Shown here in pieces: positions 52,579 to 63,150 of a stretch of 64,000 nucleotides of DNA. Position 1 is the first letter of the stretch; each line of letters begins with the position of its first letter. The stretch lies in contig JAUKUA010000005.1 of NCBI GenBank assembly GCA_030549175.1, positions 124,001 to 188,000 of the forward strand, read 5' to 3'. The translations under genes were made by a program, and so were the position numbers. This DNA comes from Lasiosphaeris hirsuta (Eukaryota; Ascomycota; Sordariomycetes; Sordariales; Lasiosphaeriaceae). The notes under the pieces are model-generated. The model was not told the origin of the DNA. It did no database searches and worked only from the letters and a program-made list of their open reading frames with translations.

Positions 52579-53010
52579 AATGCGATGGATTGGGGCATAC
52601 TCAACTGAACCAGATGTATTAGCTTTTCCCAGCCTGAGAAATGAAGGCCATTCTTGATTGCAGTGCTTGTCTTTGTGCTTTACTCTCCTTTTTTTTTTCC
52701 AGACGGTGCTGGCATCGGGTCAGCTTCTGTTTGTCCCCGTTCAAGCACAAGTCATTTGTCGCTTACATCATCATGTGCCTAGTGATGGCAGACTTGGTAC
52801 CGCCCTGGAACACCTGAAGCTACACCCAATGAAGTGACACGGAAGCTGCCGATACATCCAAGCCAGTCAACCTTCGGTGCCCACAATGTCGAGTCGCGGA
52901 ATTCTTGCAATCTGGCATATCCTTCGACATCACATAGAGCTGCTTTCCACGACCGGGTCAGTTTTTGGGCTTTGTGTTGGGTTGATCGACTTCCACTGCA
53001 ACGATCCGTC
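52579..53010. other. Short intergenic region
   Basis: 432 bp downstream of the C2H2 regulator gene, including a T-rich run near 52690. No feature recognised. Confidence 0.4.
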
Positions 53011-53562
53011 TCACACAGCGAGGGTTTTCCGCGCAAAGATAATTTCCACACTTACTTCTGTGGTGATGAAACTGTTGTTAAACTCAAAAGAATCGTACCC
53101 AAAGTGAGCGCGCCCCATGACGTGGTCCTCGCCGTCCAGCCCCACCTCGACGCCCCGCACCACGTCGCCCACCAGCGTGTCGCGCAGGCGCTGCGCGAGG
53201 GCCTGCAGGCGCTGCGCGTCCAGGGGGGAGCGGCCGACGTGCAGCCGGGAGAGCAGCTGCCTGAGCACCTCTGCGGCGGGACCTATAAATCCCGGAGGAA
53301 GCGGAGGCCGAAGAAGGAGGCGCTCTCGTACCGCGAGCAGAACTGCTCTGCTGGGGCAGCATCGCTCGCATGGGTGGTCCAGGGCGGGACCCCTGATAAC
53401 ATAGAGTACTCGTACATATGGCGATTTTGTCCGAACAATATCGCTACGAATTTTTGGAAGCCAACTTGGAAAGTGTCTGTGAGAGCTTGCCGAACGTAAT
53501 GCAACAAACATTGGATAATTTGCCGATGGAATAACTGACAAGGTTGAGGTCAGATCAGCCAT
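53011..53562 (-). CDS. Hypothetical protein, possible gene fragment
   Basis: A 183-residue frame from ATG at 53562. The section from ~53390 to 53090 is markedly GC-rich compared with its flanks and reads DHPCERCC.. then a Leu/Arg-rich helical stretch (LQALAQRLRDTLVGDVVRG). This resembles the helical part of fungal proteins carrying small Cys clusters, but no full motif is present. It may be a surviving exon of a decayed gene. No function assigned. Confidence 0.3.
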   Translation of the reverse strand: MADLTSTLSVIPSANYPMFVALRSASSHRHFPSWLPKIRSDIVRTKSPYVRVLYVIRGPALDHPCERCCPSRAVLLAVRERLLLRPPLPPGFIGPAAEVLRQLLSRLHVGRSPLDAQRLQALAQRLRDTLVGDVVRGVEVGLDGEDHVMGRAHFGYDSFEFNNSFITTEVSVEIIFARKTLAV

Positions 53563-53686
53563 CTGGCAGGCACAGGCGGGAAGGTCAGAGCTTAAGTATA
53601 GAGCGTTCCCCGAAACTCGTCGGACTCCGAAATGTCGTGGGGCTTATGTAGGTTCTATTCACCAGGACAACATTTGCATTATATTT

Positions 53687-54010
53687 GAGGCCATTTCTGT
53701 AATTGAATGATTCGCCTTGGAATCCACCGACACTAGGTGATTTAATATGTGGGTATGATGCGGCCATTTCTGTGATTGGATAGATCGCCTCAAAATCAAC
53801 CTTTCGAGAGGCTCTGTCGAGCGACATGCATGAGGAACCCGCATGAGGCGGTGCAAGTTGCTGAGGCCATATCTGTAATTGGATTGAGCGAGACAGCCTG
53901 CGTGATTTGGCGAGAAGCCCGCAGGACTTGGTGATGCAACAAATGTACTGAGGCCATTTTTACGATTGGAACGCCCACACGCCTTGATCTACCTGCATGA
54001 GTCTGAGGTC
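53687..54010 (+). repeat. Diverged minisatellite, four units
   Basis: The core GAGGCCATTTCTGTAATTGG recurs with changes at 53687, 53759, 53862 and 53949 (spacing 72, 103 and 87 bp). Similar flanking text follows each core (gatt/aattgga..tcgcct). On the minus strand each core could code PIT(D/E)MAS, but no continuous frame spans the units. Confidence 0.6.
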
Positions 54011-54135
54011 ATGTAACACAGGGCGCCCTCGGGAAACCTCGCGAAAAATACCTGCTTCGAGTCAAGATAGCCATCAAAGCAAGTCCAAGCGAAGCATACC
54101 TACCTACCTTATCTTCCATATATCTGACCCTGGGT

Positions 54136-54164
54136 CCTAACCCTAACCCAACCCTTACTAACCC
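54136..54164 (+). repeat. Interstitial telomere-like CCCTAA repeats
   Basis: CCTAACCCTAACCC followed by degenerate units (aacccttactaaccct). This is the fungal telomere hexamer CCCTAA in an internal position. It lies at the start of a mobile-element-rich block. Another ccctaaccct occurs at 55138-55147. Confidence 0.7.
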
Positions 54165-54275
54165 TGATGATGATGTTGTTGTCGTGCAGGGTTCTGCCCC
54201 GGAGGGGCAATCACACGGGACTACCGGCTAGGAGAGCCCTCGAACCTAAAGGGGGCTGTCTATCCAGTTCTGAAT

Positions 54276-55210
54276 AGGGACTTGATAGGGGGGCACTACC
54301 CTTTTGATACGGGGGCACTATCGGGGGGCACTTGGTCAATTCTGCCGGTCATGCTTCGTTGGAACACCCCCCCCCCCGCATTGGAACCACCAAAAATACC
54401 ATACAAAAAGTGTTAAGGCCGGTGCGTCAATTGACTCTGTAAAAACCACAAAACAGCAACCATCCACATCGCCGAATCCGCACCCCTTGGAGTGCCACGC
54501 AATTGAATTAAGAGGCCCTGTGCTCTGGAAATGCCGAATCTGTAGTACTTGACGTGCCAACGCGATGAATAACACTATCCCGGGCCTAGAATCAATCTAA
54601 TCCTAGTGCCCTAGCCGTCGGCCGCATCTCCCGACCGCTGCGAGTGGTCCTCTTGGTGACAGGAGGCGCTGAAGGGGCGGGTGCACGCCTTTTTGGCTGG
54701 TGGCTGGCTTCTGTGTGCTGCCACTGATCATTAAGCCCCTCCTGGGCGTTGGCTTGATGACAAGCCTGGCCCTAGGGACTGGCGATAGCTCCGGCGCCGG
54801 CTCGGGCTCTGGCACTGGCGTAGGTTTGTGATAGTTGGCTTGGTGTTGCGGTTCTTGGATCCACGTGGCCGACCCCTGGCCTTCTTGGGTGCCTGCCCCT
54901 GGACCTGTATGCCCTGGCCTTGTGTGCCCTCCTTTTCCTGCATGCCCTGTGTATTATCCTCCTCTTCATCCTCATCTTCTGATATTTGTATTGGCCTCCC
55001 TTGCACACCAGATCTGCCACTGGGAATAGCATCATCCTTTGACTAGCATGGAGGGGTTGCACCTTGATTGGCATACCCCCTCCGTTTGGGAGTTTGAAAG
55101 CGGTGAATATCAACGAGTCGACTTTCACTATACGTAGCCCTAACCCTGCAGTCAAGTGCCCCCCGATAGTACCCCCGTATCAAAAGGGTAGCGCCCCCTA
55201 TCAAGTCCCT
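54276..55210 (-). mobile_element. Inverted-repeat-bounded element with AT-hook ORF
   Basis: Positions 54276-54334 and 55153-55210 are near-perfect inverted repeats (~59 bp, about two substitutions and one indel). Both begin AGGGACTTGATAGGGG and end GGGGGGCACTTG when read inward. They bound a 935 bp unit, the right size for a MITE-like DNA element. Inside on the minus strand (54731-55006) lies a frame with an acidic stretch (ISEDEDEEEDN) and an AT-hook (KKARGRPRGSKNRN), like the C-terminal tail of some fungal transposases. No catalytic domain is present and target-site duplications are unclear. Probably a non-autonomous or deleted element. Confidence 0.55.
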
Positions 55211-56480
55211 CTAAATATAGGACCGTGTTCCTCCACCGACTACGCGTACGCCGCGTACGAGGCCAAAGTGCCGTTGTAAGCGAGGACGAGGAAGGTATAG
55301 CCCGTAGCCTCTACGCCAGCTTCATTAGCTACCCTACCCTTCCCCATCAGATTAGAAAGGAAGTCAGCTCACGAGTAGTTATCCCACCGGTCTACCCCAG
55401 GTCCGCCTAACACTCCCGAAGTATAACACCCGAAGTACAACACTTCCCACGGCTAGATTTCCACGGTATCACAAGACTAACCAAAGTACCTCCTCCTCCT
55501 CGGACGCCGGTACCACACTTAGTACCATCGCGAGTGTTATAGACTCTCTTAGTGTACCAAAAGGTTTCTTAGGCCTTCTGGGAGAAGTAAGAGATAGTAC
55601 CTCCAACGTACTTTACCTAACCACGGCCGTCTGATCACCCGTTCAATCGAGTAACTTTAGGGTAGCTTCAGGGAACTCCTTTATTAGGATCTAACACCTA
55701 GAAACTGAAACGTATTAAGAATCCCCCTTAGTAAGACCGTTAAACCCCCTCCTCCTCCCTTACTTAAGGTAGTTATAGAAGGGGGAAGGTACCTTACTAA
55801 GACATTTTGCTAGGGTACCGTGGGCCATACACCAGGGTAAAGCCCGACTACGGGCTAATACTGGCGCCTATGGCACCTCCCCTGGTAAGTTATCGTCGAG
55901 TAAGGTAGTACCAAAGTACCTCCCTCACAATTGGTTATACCTAGCCACAAGTAGCTAGGATTAGTCGGGCCCTTACGAATAATGGCCTAGGAAAGTCACG
56001 TCTAGCCACGAGTAGCCAGGGTCCATAGAAAGCTATGGGAGAATCGTAATTGGTCAAGCTCCTACGAATAGGAGCTCGAGGAAGTTATATCTAGCCACTC
56101 GTGGCTGGGTCCATGGAAGGCCATAGAAAAGTCACGTTGGTGCCCGAGAGTACCTAACAGGTTGGGGAGGGAGTCCCCCCTCCCCGAAAGTCGCGACCCC
56201 GAGGGGCCTGCCGGTGCCGTATCGGATGGAGCCTACGAAGGTCGAGGCGACAGTCTGGTAAGAAGGCGAAGAGAGTCACCGGCTCATGGTCATAATTGTA
56301 GTCGGGGCTCCGAGGGCTGTCGAAATAGCCCGCCGATGAGTGGCCCCGTACGTTCCTAGAAGTTGAGATTGTGTAGGAAGCTAGGTATCTCAAGCCGCTA
56401 GAATCCCATGGAGGCAGGGCCTCAAAGGCGCCTCATTCCCGTGACGGCGGCGGCGTAGCGGCCGGCGTGACGTACCGTAC
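55211..56480. other. Degenerate mobile-element-like region
   Basis: 1.3 kb with no sustained frame and many TAGGTA/TACCTA-like strings. Contains short tandem repeats at 55941-56128. Likely decayed transposon sequence, judged by composition and context. Confidence 0.4.
55941..56128 (+). repeat. Tandem CTAGCCAC repeat units
   Basis: Three units start CTAGCCAC(A/G/T)(A/C)(G/T) at 55941, 56002 and 56091. Each continues with a GTAGC/GTGGC and gg(g)tccat-type text, and two are separated by gaaagtcacgt. Unit lengths are 61 and 89 bp. Confidence 0.55.
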
Positions 56481-56499
56481 TAACTCCCTTACTAACCCT

Positions 56500-56909
56500 A
56501 GCCATGGTTTCGGCTGTGCCATCTTGCGTACAGCTCTCTCCTACTCACCTTCACACCGACGAAAGGCCCGCGGCCGGATATCCTGGCGCAGGGAGTCGTC
56601 ACGCTACATCGGGAGGCCCTGATGCGGCTAGGAGTGTGGTTCGACCCACTCCTCCACTTCAGAGCCCACGCCAAGGCCGTGGCGGCTAGGGGTACGCCCA
56701 CAGTCACGCTCCTGAAGCGTATCTCGGGTAAGGTTAAGGGGCTAGCCCCGAGGCTGGCGGTCCAGGCAGTCAAAGCCATCCTCTTACCCACACTACTGTA
56801 TGTGGCGGAGGCCTGGCATGTCCAGCGCGGCGGATGCTTCGTTAACGACACACTCGACGTGGTAGCTAATGATAGCCTCCGGGCGCTATGTAAAGAGGTT
56901 ATAAATTAA
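56500..56909 (+). mobile_element. LINE-type reverse transcriptase remnant
   Basis: The plus-strand frame around 56622-56909 reads MRLGVWFDPLLHFRAHAKAV, SGKVKGLAPRLAVQAVK and AILLPTLLYVAEAWHV. This is the thumb/connection region after the polymerase core in fungal Tad-like non-LTR retrotransposons (LG-W-D...L-F--H and LPT-LYGAE-W). Upstream frames are broken, and no palm motif (YADD-like), endonuclease or RNase H is present. The coding fragment ends at 56909 in AT-rich sequence. A dead, truncated copy. Confidence 0.65.
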
Positions 56910-58533
56910 TAGCGAAGAGGAAGAGGCTATGGTGTTGGTAGATTAAATAGAAGGTAGCTTTTTCCCTAATAGGGGGTTTCATATACCTTAGCTCAATGGG
57001 TAAGTGAGCTAGGTAGGTAAGGCCCAGATAGTAATATTCTCCTTGTCATTGGGTATGGAAGCTGAGGTAGGTCAGGGTATTGGCGGTTTGGGAACGTAAG
57101 AGGCTTAGGTTACTTACAACTAGGTTTATAACTAGACTAAGATTCTCTTATTAGTTGATTAAGGGTAATAGATCTTCTTACTTCTTATAAGTTAGTTAGC
57201 TTCAGTATTACACTACTGAGCTTACCTAAGGTTAATAGGGTAAAGGACCTCCTTAACCTAGGCCCATAGCGAATCAGAGTACAACTAATAGTTAATAGTA
57301 AGTAACTTACCTAACAACAATGATCATCCCGTAAGAAGACCAGTACTATCATGTAGCCAGTAGCTTTTAGTCTACACATAGGTCAATGGATCCTTAGATG
57401 CGACTACGAGTTAAGCCGGGATCTTAACACTACTAATACGCTAGGCCGGCCCACCTAGTGGACCTGGCCTACGCTAGGTAACGTTACTAGACTTCAGATT
57501 TATCATAGATAGCCACTTAACCTCAGTATCGTAGTCGGAGCTGTAGAAGTCAGCCCAAAGATCAGTATAACGATTCAGTAAGTCTTTCGAGTCATGAACC
57601 TCCTAGTTATCACAGTCATCTCTTTGAAATACCTAAACCCCGACGTTCTCTAAAGTCTAGCTTCAGTGGTAACAAGTGGTTTTGACTGGGCCTATCGAGT
57701 ACCTATGAGTCACAGAAGGGAACTGTCACTGTGACAAGACGTTAGTTATGAAGCTAGCGACTCTACTACGGTCTGGAATGAACCGCTTTTGTATCAATTT
57801 GGTGGTCCTTCCCTTAACACTCAGTGACATAATAAAATATGATGGTAGTGTTGTATATTGGAAAGGATGGCCCATTGGTAATTAGTCTGGAGGGCGCACT
57901 GCCATTATATGGCAGTGCACTCCCTGTGCTGAATTGAGCGTAGGTACTGCGTATAATGGACTAACCTATCCAAGCTATTTTACATTTTACCACGTAACAT
58001 AGCTCACCCTAGCTTAGGAGCGGCTCAGGGTCACGCACGAACATGGAAATTGCTGAGGGCAACTTCAAAGTAAAACATAGGGCTGTTGTCCTCGGGGCCA
58101 AATTGATTGTGCTGTTGTTTTTCGAAAGGATAACTACTGATTGTTGAAATTGATGCATAATTCTGCATGCCGTGGGTACACAAGAGGCAAAAACATGCTC
58201 AAGACACCTGAGGGAAAAAGCATTCGATGCTGCATGCTGGCGTTCACGGACTTCTAAGGTGGGTAGGTACCATCTTGCTTCCATTAGGTTTGGACGGCGC
58301 TCGTTGCTGATGCATTGATGTTGACAACTTGAATGTGGGCAAGCAAAGAGGCAACACCTGGCAAGGAAAGAGGAAGAGATGTTGAAAAATAGTTGGCAAG
58401 CGCCCCAGGGCAGCCACTGATGGAAGCCATGGTCTCTTCCATTTCAGTCCAAGAAAATCGAGAGTCGAAAATTGCAAGTACAAGCAGCTCAGACAGGCAG
58501 CGCGCCTTCCCATCTCAGTCCAGCGGCGCGCGA
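56910..58533. other. TpA-rich non-coding region
   Basis: 1.6 kb following the LINE remnant. 56950-57800 is unusually rich in TA dinucleotides (ttagttag, taataggg, ctaata) and lacks open frames, which fits a repeat copy mutated by RIP. The right-hand part, after ~57950, has ordinary composition. No gene recognised. Confidence 0.5.
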
Positions 58534-59300
58534 TCAGTCCTTTCCAGCCCAGACCTCGGTCAGAAGCTTCTCAACACTGGTAAACTCAAAACCCGGTATC
58601 AGCTGATTCCACTCGTCTGACACCTCCCACGCATTCGTCAGACTGCCCTGCAACGCCGATATCACAAACTTGCGCGAGAAGAGCTCAGCCTGGTTCTTAG
58701 GGACGGCGGGGTACTCCAGCAACGGGATCCACGACGACTTGAGCTCGCCGGCCTGGATATCCTCGACCTTGACGCGCTCGCCGGAAAACGGGCGGCCGCA
58801 CCTTCTCGCCGAGCGCGACCATCTGCTCCGATGTGAGGGTGTTGCCGTTGACGCCGCCGACCACGGGCCACTCGCCCGCGTACTCGGCGGCGCGCGCCAC
58901 GACGGCCGCCAGATCCTGCACCGTCGTGAAGCTGAGGCGCTCGTCGACGCCCTCGACGAGGATGGCGCGCGTGTTGGGAAAGTCGAGCCAGGTGGTCAGC
59001 TGCGACAGATGCCGGGCCGTTTTGTTGGGCGAGCCTAGGTAGTTGAGGAACTGGCCCGGGAAGAACAGACTGTACTCGAGCACCTTCTTGTCCTTTTTCA
59101 GCGCCGCCAGGTACTCGCGGATTGCCATCTTGCCCTGCCAAGGACCCGGGGTGTTCGGGCTGGTGGTCTTGTTAGTTGGGGGTCGGTGGGATGTGGTTAG
59201 GTGGCGCCGGCCGACTTACGATGCCCATCCGCTAGGAGCGAAGCGCGTTATGCCCACCTCGACCGAGGCCGAATGCATGGCGGAGTTTGGTAAGCCATCG
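58534..59300 (-). pseudogene. NmrA-like/isoflavone-reductase-like gene, truncated and frameshifted
   Basis: Minus-strand text VGITRFAPSGWAS joins across a normal intron to SPNTPGPWQGKMAIREYLAALK, then YSLFFPGQFLNYLG, RAILVEGVDERLSFTTVQDLAAVVARAA and GNTLTSEQMVALGEKV. Near 58798 a one-base shift occurs; the other frame continues PFSGERVKVEDIQAGEL..NQAELFSRKFV..FTSVEKLLTEVWAGKD to the stop at 58534. These are NmrA-family (atypical SDR, NADPH-binding) blocks. The N-terminal GxxGxxG Rossmann motif and start are absent upstream of ~59300, so the gene has lost its 5' end as well. If functional it would have been an NADPH-dependent reductase or redox sensor. Confidence 0.7.
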
Positions 59301-60768
59301 CTTGCCCAATGGGCGAGACGGCGAATGACAAATGCGCCTTGACAGCGTGTTCAGTCTGCGAAGACACAATTAGGTCCCGAATGCCAGTCTGGAGGCCACA
59401 CATCATTTTATTACAATTCTCTGCACCTAAGTACCTTCTTACATGCTTCAACAAGAATGATTACTCTATATTATTCGTGTCAACCACGGTATGATGCCAA
59501 TACCTACTAGCAAAACACTAGGCGGCACTAATATATCCGGCACACAACAGTACAGGCCACTCCGATTACGAAGAATACGCCTCCTGACCTGGAGTCGCAA
59601 TCAACCGCGACTTCTCACGCTTCCATTCTTCCAACAAGGCACCTTCGTAATCTTACCGCACAAACTGGCTGGGGGAAGATAAACTCAGGCCATAGTGATT
59701 AAAGGTAATCTCCTTCTACTAAAAGCACAAGACCTCTAGTATGCAGGTAATCTAAGACATTCAGCTCTCGACTACAAGCGCTAACACAGCTTGTTTGCTT
59801 GAGTGTAAGACAATATAGGTAATTACCTCTCGTATTGTGCACAACGCTTAGCCCATCTTCAGGGCGCTGACCACATATTCTCTGCGCAAATCCTATTGGG
59901 AGAATTTCCGTCCCGCTGTCGCTTGTGTATTTATCCACCCCCCAATCCCACGTTGAAGGGAACGACTCCCTGTGTAACAATTGCCACACAATTGTACAGA
60001 CCAGGAGTGTTGTTCACAAACGCCATACTAGGCCAAACCCTGCTGCGATGGCGTCAGCTCCTAAAGAAAGTGTATTTATTGCCCAAGACATATATTTGCT
60101 TTGCTGTCAATGAGTGATCCATATAGACTTGCCCGGGCCATCATCGACTTTACTCTCTCGTCTTCGACGGTAAGAATTACTCACTCTCCATAGCCCCCGA
60201 ATTGCATTGACTGAATTTGCTGAGGAACATTACAATTATGTATAGTAGTGCATGTTAGCTACGAATGTGGTATCTTGTAAAACCCGCTCGCTTAAAGTGG
60301 CTACCATGGCTGCACAGCCCTTGCTTACCACTTAAACTGGCGGCTAAGAATGATGTAACTGCTTTGGACAGTACATACAATACCTACATATTTGATGCGC
60401 TGGGAGGTCTCAACGACAGCCGACGATTCGCTGCCTGGTAATTGCTACCTACATAGACACAGTACTTCTATGATTTGATAAGTTGCGGTACCTACCATCT
60501 ATTATTGGGTATGGTATCAGGCAATTTCTTTTCCATCTATGTTTAATAATGAGATCAACCTATGATTTAGTGTTCCGCATGATTTGCCACGCCCCAGCTA
60601 TCATCTCCCAGCTCTAGGGAAGGCGATCCGCAGTCGATATGGATTGTTGTGAAGGCAAATTGCATATAAACCCCTAGGATTCCGTCTGTCCCATCACCCT
60701 TTCACTTCCTTTGCCAGCGACGATTCTCTCCCTCCAGACGCTATACCAAGTATCCAACAACCTTCGAT
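59301..60768. other. Intergenic region
   Basis: 1.5 kb, AT-leaning, with many TACCTA/TAGGTA strings. No gene recognised until the TATA element of the secreted-protein gene. Confidence 0.45.
60665..60670 (+). promoter_or_regulatory. Putative TATA box of the crystallin-like gene
   Basis: TATAAA 98 bp before the ATG at 60769, followed by a CT/AC-rich leader. A good match in sequence and position. Confidence 0.5.
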
Positions 60769-61353
60769 ATGCTAGCCATCAGGTCCATCATCTCGGCTTT
60801 GCCCTTTGCGCTCTTTGCCTTTGCGGCTCCAGCACCGCCTCCAGCCAGCTCCGTCATCACCAATGCCACCGCTAATGATGCTGACGACATTGGTCTGAGC
60901 GGCAAGTCTGTCGCTATCGGCGGGGATGGCCGGTCTAGAATTATTTTCTACAACGACAGCAAAAGGGGTGGCCAGGGGCTTGATTGGGGCCAACAGGGCC
61001 ACTGCTGTAAGTGCTGAGTCTTGTTCTTGTGAACAATATGTAAGGTAGGTAGCCAAGGCTAAACATGATCCGTTGCCACAGGGGACTTTAAGGATTCCAG
61101 CCTGGCTCCTTTCAACGATGCCATTTCGTCCATCTATCCCCAAGATGATGGTGTCGTCTGGACTCTATGGGCGTATGTACCTACCCTAACCTTGCTCATT
61201 GTTGAATGGGGAGTAGAGAAAAAGACTGATAACTGTTGTAGGGACTATAAATGCAAGGGTAGTAGCATCCAGGTCACAAAACCAGGAATTGATGACCTGG
61301 CCACCGTCGGCTTCAACGATAGGATCAGTGCGTTCAGCTGGGTCCTCCGCTAA
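60769..61353 (+). CDS. Secreted beta/gamma-crystallin-like small protein
   Basis: Three exons (60769-61006, 61082-61172, 61242-61353) encode 146 residues. Signal peptide at 1-20 (IISALPFALFAFAAPAP). The mature part has two Cys near HCCW and one in YKCKG. The ending GSSIQVTKPGIDDLATVGFNDRISAFSW matches the Greek-key signature of beta/gamma-crystallins (G..I.....PGI.DL...G.ND.ISS.). The first half has a weaker matching strand (SRIIFYNDSKRGGQG). Both introns have clean GTAAGT/GTATGT donors. Microbial members are secreted, often calcium-binding proteins with varied roles. The exact role here is unknown. Confidence 0.72.
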
Positions 61354-63150
61354 TACCCAGGGGTGGAAGTTGGCATGCTATACTGCGTCCATCACATGTA
61401 ATTTTGCTACAGGACAGATGTTTTCAATCTTGGACCAGTACTCTCTTAAGCTATATGCTGGGCTTTTATGAGATAGTTACCGGGAAATTAATTATTAGCT
61501 CATGGTGAATTTTCACGATTCTCTACTACTCCTTGTATGGTTTCACGATATAGAAATGTTAAAGTTGAATACTTCCGATGGCAGAATGGCTCAATAATCA
61601 CTAAGCTAGGGAACAGAAATAGCTGGAGGGTCGTCTTGCTGTTTGACTGGCTGTCAGCAATCGTCCACATTGGGAGTCGCCGGGCCGCATCGCAACAAGG
61701 CATGCAGCCGGCCTCAGAGCTTGCCTTGCCAGCATTTTGGCACTCAAACTGCGCCAATAGATGATGAGGCGCGTCGATTTCTCTGGTTCCGCACTACCGG
61801 CAAGTCTGCTCGCATCTTACCACGCAGTCGGATCGATCGTGCTGCCTTTCCCGCACGAGTACCCCGGACCTCCATTCGGTGCAGCAGTCTCCCGTCAGTG
61901 CTCAGCCGACTGCGAGCCAAAGCCAAAGAAAACAACTCCTTCAACCGGGTAGGTATTCGGTGCCATACCGGGCCCAGCCCCTAAATTTCTAGGCCATAGG
62001 ATTCGAGTCCAGCGTCCTTCTGCTTAACTGTGAGTGCCCTTCCCACCTAATATAACCCCATTTTCCTGCTCATCGTTGTTTGCTGCCCCTATCTCAGACA
62101 CATGCATTGGATCTATTGAATCCTGTGCGCTTCATGGAATATAAGCCTGAATTGACTGAATTGCATGTTATCGACCAAGGAGTCCATGGAGGTATCCATG
62201 GAGGTGCTCAATGCACCACGCCACAGCCAAAAATGTCAAGTCAACAGGCCGAAAGCAGGCTTTTGTTGACACTGTTGAGAAGCAGGTTTCGTTTGAGGGA
62301 CTGGCGGATTTGACAGAACTCAAATCCTTCTGAGCAACGGATGGGGGTTACTGGGTGTCTGCATAATCGGTCATGTCATTAAAGAGCCTTTGCTGCGTAG
62401 GACCAGCGCTGTATAGAGTTCGGACACTTCGGTTATCCTTGGGTTTGCTTGTTTGGAAAATGCGATGGAGCGGTGAGAAAAACTTTACGGTGCAACCGAA
62501 TTTGAACCGAGGCTTATCGGCTTGTCCCTGAGTTGATGATTATGGGGTATCAGCCGCGCACAATGGCCCAAAACCCTAGCAGCGTTGGATGATGCAATGG
62601 CATGTTGCCCAATAACGGTCAAGGTACCGTAGCTTCGGTTGCAGCCGAATGGCGGTTTCGCACTGGAAGCTGTTGTGAGACAATCTTCAGGCGTCGGCAA
62701 TGCTTGTGATTATTCAGCGGTTGAGAAACGCTGGAATCATGCTAGAATCACACTAGCCATCCAGCGCCTTATTGGTGAAGAGCGGGGATTAATAATCGTG
62801 TCTTTTAACCGAGCTCCCGAGGAGTTGCGTCGAGGTTCCTTAATCATCAAGGCCAAACGCCGACAGCAGCCACCTGTCAGAGTCGCAGAAGTCCGATAAG
62901 GCGTCGTCGCCCGGTTATTAAGCATGATGCAGACTTAATGTAGCACACTCCGCGATGCATCAAGAGATGTGTTGCACATGGATATAACCTCATCCTCCGT
63001 CGTCACCAGAGGACATTGAACTCTCACAACTTTACAATTAGCATCAAACATACGAACATTAGGGAAGAATCTCTTGAGCTTCGTCTCAAAATCTTTCATT
63101 TCCACCGCTTCACAACATTTTGCATTCATCACTAGCCTCGCAACATCGCA
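61354..63150. other. Intergenic region
   Basis: 1.8 kb. Short frames only, for example one at 62639-62899 without a recognisable domain. A doubled ccatggaggt lies near 62186-62207. No RNA gene recognised. Confidence 0.45.

Larger units (their letters stand above)
53563..54275. other. Repeat-rich region without genes
   Basis: Contains the diverged minisatellite (53687-54010) and interstitial CCCTAA repeats (54136-54164). No coding frame recognised. Confidence 0.55.

Noticed and set aside
53687..54010. CRISPR-like array
   Set aside because: Repeat cores are diverged and spacing varies from 72 to 103 bp; the genome is clearly fungal.
61990..62020. tRNA-like ggattcgagtcc string
   Set aside because: No matching A box or cloverleaf upstream.
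62485..62530. tRNA-like B box (ggttcaaattc on the minus strand)
   Set aside because: The flanking bases do not form a T-stem, and no acceptor or anticodon stem can be drawn.
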